Below, one piece after another: positions 1 to 6,457 of a stretch of 7,275 nt of DNA. The notes under the pieces are model-generated. The model ran no database searches. It worked only from the letters and a program-made list of their open reading frames with translations, and had not been told where the DNA came from. Source of the stretch: an uncultured Oscillibacter sp. (lineage in GTDB: Bacteria > Bacillota > Clostridia > Oscillospirales > Oscillospiraceae); contig CAOJHG010000102.1 of assembly GCA_948435975.1 (NCBI GenBank), positions 1-7,275 on the forward strand, in the 5' to 3' direction. The translations under genes and the position numbers were made by a program. Numbering within the stretch: the stretch's first letter is position 1; each line of letters begins with the position of its first letter.

Positions 1-2402
1 ACCAGGGCGCCAAAGCCGAGGACATCGCTGCCAGCATCTACCAGGCCGTAGTAAACCAGACCATTGCCGGACTGGCGCAGGGGCGTCCCATCAATGGGAA
101 CGTGCTCTATCTGGGCGGCCCCCTCACCTTCTCCCAATGCCTGCGGGACAGCTTCGACAAAACACTGGGCGTTCAGGGGTCCTGTCCGGAAAACAGCCTG
201 CTCTATGTTGCGCTGGGGGCCGCGTTCTATGCCAGTCAGACCTTTGCGCTGAACCAGCTTGCGGACCTCCTTCAAGAGCGGGGCGCCGCCGAGACCTACC
301 GCAGTCAGCCTCCCCTCTTCGAAAGCCAGGAGGAATACGACGCTTTTCAGGCCCGTCATGCCAGGGCCGCAGTACCCCGGACGCCCTTCGGTCCGGATTA
401 CGCCGCGCCCGTTCATATCGGCATCGACTCCGGCTCCACGACGGTAAAGGTAGCGGTCATCGACCAGGACGCCCGGCTGCTCTTTACCGACTACCGCCCC
501 AATCTGGGCAACCCTGTCCCTTTGATTCGGGAAGTCCTGCAAACCCTCTATGACGAGCATCCCGCCCTTCATGTGGCCTCCGTCACCACCACCGGCTATG
601 GCGAGGACCTGGCCAAGAACGCTTTTCATGCTGATTACGGCGTGGTGGAAACTGTAGCCCATTTCTCTGCCGCCCGACACTTCCTCCCCAACGTGGATTT
701 CATCATCGACATCGGCGGGCAGGACATGAAGTGCTTCAAAATCGAAAACGGGGCCATCAGCAATATCTTCCTGAACGAAGCCTGCTCTTCCGGCTGCGGC
801 AGCTTTTTGCAGACCTTCGCCCAGGCGCTGGGGCACGATGTGCGGGATTTCGCCAGGCTGGGACTCTTTGCCGAGCGCCCAGTGGATTTGGGGAGCCGCT
901 GCACCGTCTTCATGAACTCCAGCGTCAAGCAGGCTCAAAAAGACGGGGCCTCTGTGGAAAATATCTCCGCCGGTCTCTCCATCTCCGTGGTGAAAAACGC
1001 CATTTACAAGGTCATCCGCGCCTCTTCCCCCGAGGAGCTGGGACGAAACGTGGTGGTCCAGGGCGGCACCTTTTATAATGAAGCGGTGCTGCGGGCCTTC
1101 GAGAAGGAAATGGGCGTGGAGGTGATCCGGCCGGACATCGCGGGCCTGATGGGGGCGTTCGGCGCGGCGCTCTACGGACGGGGGAAAGCCGCCCCTCAGC
1201 AGACCAGCGCCCTCCTCGACCGGCAGGCGTTGGCAGCTTTCCGCCAGGAGACCGAAAGCCGGGTCTGCGGACTCTGCGGCAACAACTGCCAGCTCACGGT
1301 CAACACCTTTGCGGACGGAGAGACCTTCCTCAGCGGCAACCGCTGCGACCGGCCTGTTACCGGCAAGGCCGACAGCGGAGAACGGAACCTGTATGCTTAC
1401 AAGCGCAGGCTCATCCTCGGATATAAGCCCACCCCCGGAAAGCGCGGGAAAATCGGCCTGCCTTTGTGCCTGAACATGTGGGAGCTTCTTCCCTTCTGGC
1501 ACGCCTTCTTTACTAAGCTGGGTTTTGCCGTGTACCACAGCCCGCTTTCCAGCCGCGACCTCTACTTAAAGGGGCAGGCCACCATCCCCAGCGACACCGC
1601 CTGCTTCCCCGCCAAGCTGGCCCATGGTCATATCCACTTCCTCTCAAAGCTGGGCCTGGACGCCATCTTCTACCCCTGTATGACCTACAACATCGACGAG
1701 GGCCTGGGGGACAACCATTACAACTGCCCTGTCGTCGCCTACTACCCGGAGGTCATCGCCGGAAACTGCCCGGAGATCAAGGGTGCAAGGTTTATTTATG
1801 ACTATGTGGGCCTCCACCGCCCAAAGGACTTTGCCAGGAAAATTTTTGAGATCCTTCGGAAGCACTTCCCGGACATTTCCAAGCGAGAAATCCGGGACGC
1901 CGCCGACACAGCCTACGCCGAGTATGCCCACCATATGTCCCTCATCCGGAAAGAGGGCGCACGCATCATCGAACAGGCCCGGGCGGAGGGGCGGCGCATC
2001 ATCGTTCTGGCCGGACGCCCCTACCACGCGGACCCGGAGATCAACCACGGCATCGACACCCTCATTACCCGCTTCGGCGCAGCGGTGGTGACGGAGGACT
2101 CTGTATCCCATCTGGTGGAAAAATTCCCGACTACTGTGCTGAACCAGTGGACCTACCATTCCCGCCTCTATGCCGCTGCCAAATACTGCTGTCAGAACCC
2201 AGACTGCGATTTAGTGCAGCTTGTCAGCTTCGGCTGCGGCGTGGACGCCATCACCACCGACGAGACCCAGTCCATTTTACAGGCCGGCGGAAAGCTCTAT
2301 ACCGAATTGAAAATCGACGAAATCACCAATCTGGGCGCGGTGCGTATCCGCCTGCGGAGTTTGTTCGCCGCCCTGGAAGACGAAACGCGAAAGGAGGCGT
2401 GA
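1..2402 (+). CDS. Acyl-CoA dehydratase activase (BcrA/BadF-type ATPase plus DUF2229-like region), 5' end cut off by the window
   Basis: The frame is open from base 3, so the GTG at 102 is an internal valine and the true start lies left of the window. In order: the end of a first BcrA/BadF/HgdC-type ATPase domain (to about base 250, with YLGGPLTF and a late alanine/glycine-rich segment), a linker, and a full second activase domain (about 410-1190). The second domain has the phosphate-binding GIDSGSTTVK, the DIGGQDMK motif, NEACSSGCGSF and RCTVF. The cysteines at 783-785 and 900-902 are 39 residues apart, the same spacing as the two cluster-binding cysteines of HgdC (Cys127/Cys166), so a bridging [4Fe-4S] cluster is likely. 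Next is a four-cysteine motif (1266-1346: CGLCGNNC ... GNRC) and a DUF2229-like region, then VLAGRPYHADPEINHG near 2010-2055. The family uses ATP hydrolysis to push one electron into a partner dehydratase. The partner is probably the next gene; the substrate is unknown. Confidence 0.9.
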   Translation, partial: QGAKAEDIAASIYQAVVNQTIAGLAQGRPINGNVLYLGGPLTFSQCLRDSFDKTLGVQGSCPENSLLYVALGAAFYASQTFALNQLADLLQERGAAETYRSQPPLFESQEEYDAFQARHARAAVPRTPFGPDYAAPVHIGIDSGSTTVKVAVIDQDARLLFTDYRPNLGNPVPLIREVLQTLYDEHPALHVASVTTTGYGEDLAKNAFHADYGVVETVAHFSAARHFLPNVDFIIDIGGQDMKCFKIENGAISNIFLNEACSSGCGSFLQTFAQALGHDVRDFARLGLFAERPVDLGSRCTVFMNSSVKQAQKDGASVENISAGLSISVVKNAIYKVIRASSPEELGRNVVVQGGTFYNEAVLRAFEKEMGVEVIRPDIAGLMGAFGAALYGRGKAAPQQTSALLDRQALAAFRQETESRVCGLCGNNCQLTVNTFADGETFLSGNRCDRPVTGKADSGERNLYAYKRRLILGYKPTPGKRGKIGLPLCLNMWELLPFWHAFFTKLGFAVYHSPLSSRDLYLKGQATIPSDTACFPAKLAHGHIHFLSKLGLDAIFYPCMTYNIDEGLGDNHYNCPVVAYYPEVIAGNCPEIKGARFIYDYVGLHRPKDFARKIFEILRKHFPDISKREIRDAADTAYAEYAHHMSLIRKEGARIIEQARAEGRRIIVLAGRPYHADPEINHGIDTLITRFGAAVVTEDSVSHLVEKFPTTVLNQWTYHSRLYAAAKYCCQNPDCDLVQLVSFGCGVDAITTDETQSILQAGGKLYTELKIDEITNLGAVRIRLRSLFAALEDETRKEA
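2391..2397 (+). promoter_or_regulatory. Ribosome binding site of the HgdB-like gene
   Basis: AAGGAGG lies inside the last codons of the upstream activase gene, 9 bases before the ATG at 2407. It is close to a perfect anti-Shine-Dalgarno match. It shows that the downstream half is translated from its own start, which argues that the break between the two halves is a real gene boundary and not a sequencing error. Confidence 0.8.
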
Positions 2403-2406
2403 AGAC

Positions 2407-3864
2407 ATGGAGACCATGCAATACCCCAAATTCACGCCGGAGATGAAAAAGACCCACAAGATCCTGATCCCCAACATGGCCCCGGTACAGTTCCGCATCC
2501 TGGCCGCAGCGATGGAACAGGCGGGATATGCCTGTGAGCTGCTGGAAAACTGCGGCAGTCAGGTCTGCGAGCTGGGGCTGAAATATGTCCACAACGACAC
2601 CTGTTACCCTGCGCTGCTGGTCATTGGGCAGTTCTTGGACGCCCTGGGGTCCGGGCGTTACGACTTGGACCGCACCGCCCTCATTATTACCCAGACCGGA
2701 GGCGGCTGCCGGGCTTCCAACTACATCCATCTTCTGCGAAAAGCTCTGGTCAAAGCGGGCTATCCTCAGGTGCCAGTGGTCAGTCTCAATTTCTCCGGAT
2801 TGGAAAAGGATTCCGGCTTCCCTCTGACCCTTCCCTTCCTGCGCAAGCTCCTGGCGGCGGTCTATTATGGGGACCTCCTGGTTGCTCTGAAGGCCCAGAC
2901 AGAACCCTATGAGATGGAAAAGGGCGCGGCAAAGGCCCTCCAGGACAAGTGGCTGGACGTTATCTGCGGCTGGGTCCGTCAAAACAAGGGCTACAGCGGC
3001 CGGGAAATGAAAGCCGCCATGCCTAAGATCGCCAAGGAGTTTGCCTCCATCCCCGTCCAGCGGGTGCCTAAGGTCAAGGTGGGCGTTGTAGGCGAAATTT
3101 ATGTCAAGTATTCCCCTCTGGGCAACAATGACCTGGAAAAGTTCCTGGATTCCCAGGACTGCGAGGTCAACCTCCCCGGCTTGATGGGCTTCTTGCAGTA
3201 TTGCGTCTACAATCTTGCAGAAACTCCCCGGCTGTACGGCGGCAGCTTCCTGGAAAAGCACGTCCCTGGCCTGGCGCTCCAGTTTATTGAGAGCATGGAA
3301 CGGACTGTTATCAAGGTCTTGCAGGACAACGGGTATCACGCGCCCCTTCCCTTCAAGGAGCTGGTGAAGCTGGCGGATGGCATCATTGGCCGGGGAGACA
3401 CGATGGGCGAGGGATGGCTGCTCACCGCTGAGATGATCGAACTGGTCCAGGCTGGCTATGAAAACATCGTCTGTGCTCAGCCGTTCGGGTGCCTGCCAAA
3501 CCACATCTGCGGCAAGGGTATGATCAATAAAATTCGGGAGCTCTATCCCCGGGCTAATATCACGCCCATCGACTACGACCCCAGCGCCACCCAGGTCAAC
3601 CAAGAGAACCGTATCAAGCTGATGCTGGCAGTCGCCCAGGAACGCCTGGAGGAGAGTACCCAAAAGGCTTCCGTCTCCGTGCAGGAACGCGCCGCCGTTC
3701 AAGTACCCGCCGCTCAGGACCCCGCCTCTCAACGGCCAGGCGCGGCCATTCAGCCTCAGCCGTCCACAGCGGGACTGGTCCAGAGCGTGCAAAAGGCTCT
3801 GAGTGGTTCCGAGGACTCCAAAAACACGGAGCGAATGAAAAAGAACGCAAAGGCGGCGGTATGA
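2407..3864 (+). CDS. 2-hydroxyacyl-CoA dehydratase-like protein (HgdB-type)
   Basis: This 485-residue protein matches the C-terminal half of the long clostridial activase-dehydratase polypeptides. Recognisable family segments are NDTCYPA (C66), ITQTGGGCRASNY (C101), VGVVGEIYVKYSPLGNND, MGEGWLLTAEM, QPFGCLPNHICGKG (C362) and IDYDPSATQVNQENRIKLML. Three cysteines in conserved motifs (C66, C101, C362) would suit a [4Fe-4S] site, as in HgdA/HgdB; this assignment is inference. The family removes water from 2-hydroxyacyl-CoA by a radical route after receiving an electron from an activase, but the substrate of this branch is not known. The gene starts 4 bases after the activase stop with a strong ribosome binding site, so the two are surely co-transcribed. 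From about residue 417 on, the protein is a low-complexity Ala/Gln/Pro/Ser tail ending in basic residues, which I do not expect in the family. The stop codon overlaps the ATG of a tiny downstream ORF. Confidence 0.88.
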   Translation: METMQYPKFTPEMKKTHKILIPNMAPVQFRILAAAMEQAGYACELLENCGSQVCELGLKYVHNDTCYPALLVIGQFLDALGSGRYDLDRTALIITQTGGGCRASNYIHLLRKALVKAGYPQVPVVSLNFSGLEKDSGFPLTLPFLRKLLAAVYYGDLLVALKAQTEPYEMEKGAAKALQDKWLDVICGWVRQNKGYSGREMKAAMPKIAKEFASIPVQRVPKVKVGVVGEIYVKYSPLGNNDLEKFLDSQDCEVNLPGLMGFLQYCVYNLAETPRLYGGSFLEKHVPGLALQFIESMERTVIKVLQDNGYHAPLPFKELVKLADGIIGRGDTMGEGWLLTAEMIELVQAGYENIVCAQPFGCLPNHICGKGMINKIRELYPRANITPIDYDPSATQVNQENRIKLMLAVAQERLEESTQKASVSVQERAAVQVPAAQDPASQRPGAAIQPQPSTAGLVQSVQKALSGSEDSKNTERMKKNAKAAV

Positions 3865-3944
3865 AAGCCCGCATCCTAACATGTACTGCCCGCTGCTGTC
3901 AGAAGGGAATGCCCCGGTATTGCAAGCACTTTTGCTATAACTGA
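3861..3944 (+). CDS. Possible 27-residue cysteine-rich basic peptide
   Basis: The ATG overlaps the stop codon of the HgdB-like gene in an ATGA arrangement, a common sign of translational coupling. The predicted peptide has 27 residues, begins MKARILTC, and has five cysteines (positions 8, 12, 13, 21, 25) spaced C-x3-CC-x7-C-x3-C, plus several Lys/Arg/His residues. No signal peptide or membrane segment is visible. The upstream AAAGGCGG is only a weak ribosome binding site. The ORF ends just before the terminator hairpin, so it would be the last cistron of this operon. The cysteine pattern could bind a metal or iron-sulfur cluster, which would suit its neighbours, but I recognise no family. It may equally be a chance ORF or eroded sequence. 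Confidence 0.33.
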   Translation: MKARILTCTARCCQKGMPRYCKHFCYN

Positions 3945-3952
3945 ATAAGCAC

Positions 3953-3996
3953 AAAAAATCCCCGACTGGATGAATCCATCTGGTCAGGGATTTTTT
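3953..3996. terminator. Bidirectional intrinsic terminator
   Basis: Two 20-base arms (3953-3972 and 3977-3996) pair around a 4-base loop, AATC. Pairing is complete except for one C/A mismatch and two G-U pairs on the plus-strand transcript. The outer part is six A facing six T, so a U-tract follows the stem whichever strand is transcribed. It lies between the convergent dehydratase operon and tsaD; the tsaD stop codon is only 7 bases away. Confidence 0.88.
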
Positions 3997-4003
3997 CTGA
4001 AAT

Positions 4004-5017
4004 TTACACGCTCTCTGAGATGTCGCAGGCAGCGTAGGCGTTCAGCTCCATACCGGCTGTCCGGCCCGCCTGGTACTCGTAATATCCCTGGGCGGCAATC
4101 ATGGCTCCATTATCTCCGCAGAGACGCAGAGGCGGGAGATACAGCTTACAGCCCGCTTCCCGGCATGCTTGGAGCAAATCCGCCCGGATGATGCTGTTCG
4201 CCGCCACGCCGCCCGCCGCCACGATGGTCTTCCGGCCTGTCAGACGTGCCGCCTCCATCGTGCGGGACACCAGCGCGTCACTGACCACCTGGGTAAAGTC
4301 TCTTGCCAGCGCCGCACGGTCCAGGGTCTCTCCAACCTGCTCTGCATGATGCGCCAGATTTACCACCGCTGTCTTCAAGCCGGAAAAGCTCATGTCCAGA
4401 GGCGCGCCTGTCACCTCCGCATGGGGCAGCTTGTACACACCTCCGGAGGACTGCTGGGCAAGGCTGTCCATGGGTTTCCCGCCGGGATAGCTCAGCCCCA
4501 GGACCCGGGCGGCCTTGTCGAAGCACTCCCCCGCCGCGTCGTCCCGGGTCGCGCCCAAAACATACATATCTGTATAGCCCGCTACATCTGCCAGCAGGGT
4601 ATTCCCGCCGGAGACCGCCAGGGCCAGGAAGGGGGGCTCCAGCTCTGGAAAGGCCAGGTAATTTGCGGCGATGTGGCCCCGAGTATGGTGGACGGGAATC
4701 AACGGGACGCCCAGCCCCCAAGCCACAGACTTTGCAAAGCTCAGCCCCACCAGCACCGCCCCAATCAGCCCAGGCGCATAGGTCACCGCTACGGCGTCGA
4801 TATCCGAACGGGCGCATCCCGCGTCTGACAGGGCCTTCTCAGCCAAGGCCGCGATACACTCCACATGTTTCCGGGAGGCAATTTCCGGCACCACCCCGCC
4901 ATACAGCGCGTGCATATCCGCTTGAGAGGCGATGGCGTCCGACAACACCCGCCGCCCATCCTCCACCACAGCCACGGCAGTCTCGTCGCAGGAGGACTCA
5001 AAGCCTAAAATTTTCAT
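4004..5017 (-). CDS. tsaD: TsaD, tRNA A37 threonylcarbamoyladenosine transferase catalytic subunit
   Basis: The 337-residue length is normal for bacterial TsaD. In the TsaD/TsaB/TsaE complex it moves the threonylcarbamoyl group from TC-AMP onto N6 of adenosine 37 in tRNAs that read ANN codons. The start MKILGFESSCDETAVAVV is characteristic. Metal-ligand positions are present: H111 and H115 (HHTRGH) and D302 (CGDNGAMIA), matching H111, H115 and D300 of the E. coli protein. Further ASKHA-fold motifs are AVSGGNT (134-140), RDDAAGECFDKAARVLG (158-174), SYPGG, FSGLKTAV (211-218) and AAGGVAANS. Two positions differ from the common bacterial form: H-T-R-G-H in place of H-x-E-G-H, and SGGN in place of SGGH; Kae1 proteins also have SGGN. 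The start is supported by AGGGAGGG, 5 bases before the ATG. It is the last gene of the minus-strand operon, 11 bases after the GNAT gene. TsaB and TsaE must be encoded elsewhere. Confidence 0.97.
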   Translation of the reverse strand: MKILGFESSCDETAVAVVEDGRRVLSDAIASQADMHALYGGVVPEIASRKHVECIAALAEKALSDAGCARSDIDAVAVTYAPGLIGAVLVGLSFAKSVAWGLGVPLIPVHHTRGHIAANYLAFPELEPPFLALAVSGGNTLLADVAGYTDMYVLGATRDDAAGECFDKAARVLGLSYPGGKPMDSLAQQSSGGVYKLPHAEVTGAPLDMSFSGLKTAVVNLAHHAEQVGETLDRAALARDFTQVVSDALVSRTMEAARLTGRKTIVAAGGVAANSIIRADLLQACREAGCKLYLPPLRLCGDNGAMIAAQGYYEYQAGRTAGMELNAYAACDISESV

Positions 5018-5028
5018 ATCTTCCCTCC

Positions 5029-5628
5029 CTAATTTTCAATCCACGGCTCCAGAGGGACCGGTCCTGCATTCGGGTCCCTGGGAATCCGGACAAAACGGGC
5101 GTATTTCTCCGAAGAAAAACGGCTTTGATAGATGAATCTGTGCTCGTCTATCAGCGCCTGGTCCGGGACCTCCGCCGCCGACCAGTAGAGCGTTTTGTAA
5201 TGGACTCCAAAGATGTCTGTGTCATAGCCGGCGGTCCGGGCCTGGTTTCTTGCGTAAAAGCCTAACCGCCGTTCTGCTAATGCCGGGTCTGGCGCGTGGA
5301 TGGGGGCTTCGCTTTCTCCTAAGATTACCATTCCCTCCGGCTCTGCCCGCAGCAGCTTCTTTATCATCAGCGCACCCAGCCCGCTGTTACGCCGGTCCTG
5401 AGAAACGCAAAGATAGTCCAGCAAAGCCCAGCCGGGATGTCCCGTCCAGAGGAAGCACTCTCCCACCAGTTCCCCGCCGTCAAACAGGCACCAGGGCCGG
5501 TAGCAGTTATCCCGGCACATGGCTTGGATGTTCTCCAGGGGCTTCAGCTCAGAGGGCGGGAAAGCGCTTTTCAAATCCCTGTAATAGACTCTCTCCAACT
5601 GTTGTGCGGAGGGCAGTTTCAACTCCAT
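5029..5628 (-). CDS. GNAT-family N-acetyltransferase, substrate unknown
   Basis: A 199-residue protein with a central GNAT acetyl-CoA binding motif: LDYLCVSQDRRNSGLGALMIKKLL at residues 70-93, where R80-N-S-G83-L-G85 is the R-x-x-G-x-G pyrophosphate loop. A later LGFYARN (122-128) resembles motif B. The protein carries about 70 extra residues after that, ending in PWIEN, so it is longer than a minimal GNAT domain. No feature points to a substrate. I chose the ATG at 5628 because AAGGTGG (5637-5643) sits 8 bases before it; an in-frame ATG at 5649 would add seven residues but has only a weak site upstream. The stop codon overlaps the tsaD ribosome binding site, which suggests coupled translation. 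It is not RimI, which is encoded separately in the same operon. Confidence 0.85.
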   Translation of the reverse strand: MELKLPSAQQLERVYYRDLKSAFPPSELKPLENIQAMCRDNCYRPWCLFDGGELVGECFLWTGHPGWALLDYLCVSQDRRNSGLGALMIKKLLRAEPEGMVILGESEAPIHAPDPALAERRLGFYARNQARTAGYDTDIFGVHYKTLYWSAAEVPDQALIDEHRFIYQSRFSSEKYARFVRIPRDPNAGPVPLEPWIEN

Positions 5629-5636
5629 GTTTCTTT

Positions 5637-5643
5637 CCACCTT
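5637..5643 (-). promoter_or_regulatory. Ribosome binding site deciding the GNAT start
   Basis: On the minus strand this reads AAGGTGG, 8 bases before the ATG at 5628. It lies inside the first codons of the alternative, longer reading from the ATG at 5649, and so favours the shorter protein. Confidence 0.5.
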
Positions 5644-5656
5644 TTTCATTTTCCGC

Positions 5657-5785
5657 TTAGGGAATCATTGGTCTGCTGTGAAGAGCAAACAGCAGTTCTT
5701 CGTTCGTCGGCATCCGGTGCATGGCGTACCAGGCTTTGTCCGCCTCTTCTCCTGTCAGCGCAGAAAGAACAGCTCTACAGCCCAT
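5657..5785 (-). CDS. Possible 42-residue small ORF between the CatA-like and GNAT genes
   Basis: The 145-base gap between the CatA-like stop and the first possible GNAT start is almost filled by one ATG-to-TAA frame of 42 residues. It begins MGCRAVLSALTGEEADKAW and ends in a Met/Pro-rich stretch. The sequence from ALTGEEADKAW to NEELLFALHS looks like ordinary helical protein, with mostly G/C third positions in the middle codons. It is in the same frame as the CatA-like gene, three codons after that gene's TGA. The upstream AGCGGAG is only 2 bases from the ATG, so translation start is poorly supported. It could be a real small protein, a former C-terminal extension or remnant, or chance. I recognise no family. 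Confidence 0.3.
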   Translation of the reverse strand: MGCRAVLSALTGEEADKAWYAMHRMPTNEELLFALHSRPMIP

Positions 5786-5794
5786 GTCTCCGCT

Positions 5795-6415
5795 TCATGC
5801 TTTTATCATCCGGATTTCTTCCTGCAATTTCTCCAGGAACCCCGCCGCCTCGGCTCCATCCATCTGTGCATGGTGGAACTGGAAGGAAATGGGCAAAGTA
5901 GTCTGGAAAATCCTTTGACGGTATTTGCTCCAAACCAGAAAGGGGTTGTTATAGATCCCGGCATAAATGTTTACCGCGCCGTCCAAGTCATAGGCCGTCA
6001 GCGCAGAGGTGCCGATAACCATGTATCCTTCCAAATCATAAGGCGTCCCATTCTCCCGCACCTGGCTGGTCAGACGGAGATAATCCTCCTGAAAGCGCTG
6101 CAAGTCCTCGGAAAAGGGGATATCGCAGGTGCTGATGCCGCCGTTTTTGAGGGCTACGACCGTATTGACCGCCAACCGGTCGTACTGCATCAGCTTTTTC
6201 CCGACCGGCAGCAGGTAAAATTCCTCTGTTTGGGACGCGGCCTTTCCGACACACCAGCACATCAGCATGTTGAACTTCCAGCCACGCTTCCGGCCAGCCT
6301 TTATAAGATTCGTCACATCCAGCGTTTTGAACAGTGTGAGCATTGGCATAGGCGCGTTTATCCACAACGCAAACGCCTCCGCCCGCTTGGTTTGTTTCGG
6401 GTCTACTTCCTGCAA
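5795..6415 (-). CDS. CatA-like O-acetyltransferase (chloramphenicol acetyltransferase fold)
   Basis: A 206-residue protein, near the 210-220 usual for type A chloramphenicol acetyltransferases. The C-terminal Q-F-H-H-A-Q-M-D-G (179-187) matches the CAT active-site pattern, with H182 as the general base and D186 as the structural aspartate. The family takes acetyl or acyl groups from CoA onto a hydroxyl. Differences from the resistance enzymes are visible: the aromatic-plus-His pair that normally follows DG is A-E here, and the segment that should hold the transition-state serine (around GTSALTAYDL, 135-144) does not align clearly. The true substrate is therefore unlikely to be chloramphenicol. 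The start codon is TTG, supported by a strong ribosome binding site 8 bases upstream and an in-frame stop just before it. Codon use seems slightly more A/T-rich than in tsaD. It begins 42 bases after rimI, in the same operon. Confidence 0.85.
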   Translation of the reverse strand: MQEVDPKQTKRAEAFALWINAPMPMLTLFKTLDVTNLIKAGRKRGWKFNMLMCWCVGKAASQTEEFYLLPVGKKLMQYDRLAVNTVVALKNGGISTCDIPFSEDLQRFQEDYLRLTSQVRENGTPYDLEGYMVIGTSALTAYDLDGAVNIYAGIYNNPFLVWSKYRQRIFQTTLPISFQFHHAQMDGAEAAGFLEKLQEEIRMIKA

Positions 6416-6421
6416 TGGAAT

Positions 6422-6431
6422 CCCCTCCTTT
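6422..6431 (-). promoter_or_regulatory. Ribosome binding site for the TTG start of the CatA-like gene
   Basis: AAAGGAGGGG on the minus strand, with the AGGAGG core 8 bases before the TTG at 6415. No in-frame ATG is available between it and the upstream in-frame TGA (6437-6439), so TTG is the best start. Confidence 0.7.
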
Positions 6432-6457
6432 ATGAATCAAATTTCAATCAGCCCTCT

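Noticed and set aside
3837..3843. G-AAA-AAG as a programmed -1 frameshift site at the end of the dehydratase gene
   Set aside because: It is not a full A-AAA-AAG heptamer, and I see no clear stimulatory structure at the right distance. The ATGA overlap explains the small ORF more simply.
2323..3954. 543-codon open frame on the minus strand, opposite the HgdB-like gene
   Set aside because: It is antisense to a clearly conserved protein, has no recognisable motifs, and is expected where GC-rich third positions remove stop codons on the opposite strand.
4303..5265. 320-codon plus-strand frame opposite tsaD
   Set aside because: Pro/Arg/Ser-rich translation typical of a GC-rich antisense frame, overlapping the well supported tsaD.
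5673..5695. Perfect 7-base inverted repeat (CTGCTGT / ACAGCAG) with a 9-base loop between the CatA-like and GNAT genes
   Set aside because: No T-rich run follows on the minus strand, so it is not a convincing terminator. The stem is short and could be chance. It lies inside the possible small ORF.
5795..6415. Chloramphenicol resistance gene
   Set aside because: Only the fold and core motif match. Altered active-site neighbours and a housekeeping operon setting argue against calling it a resistance gene.
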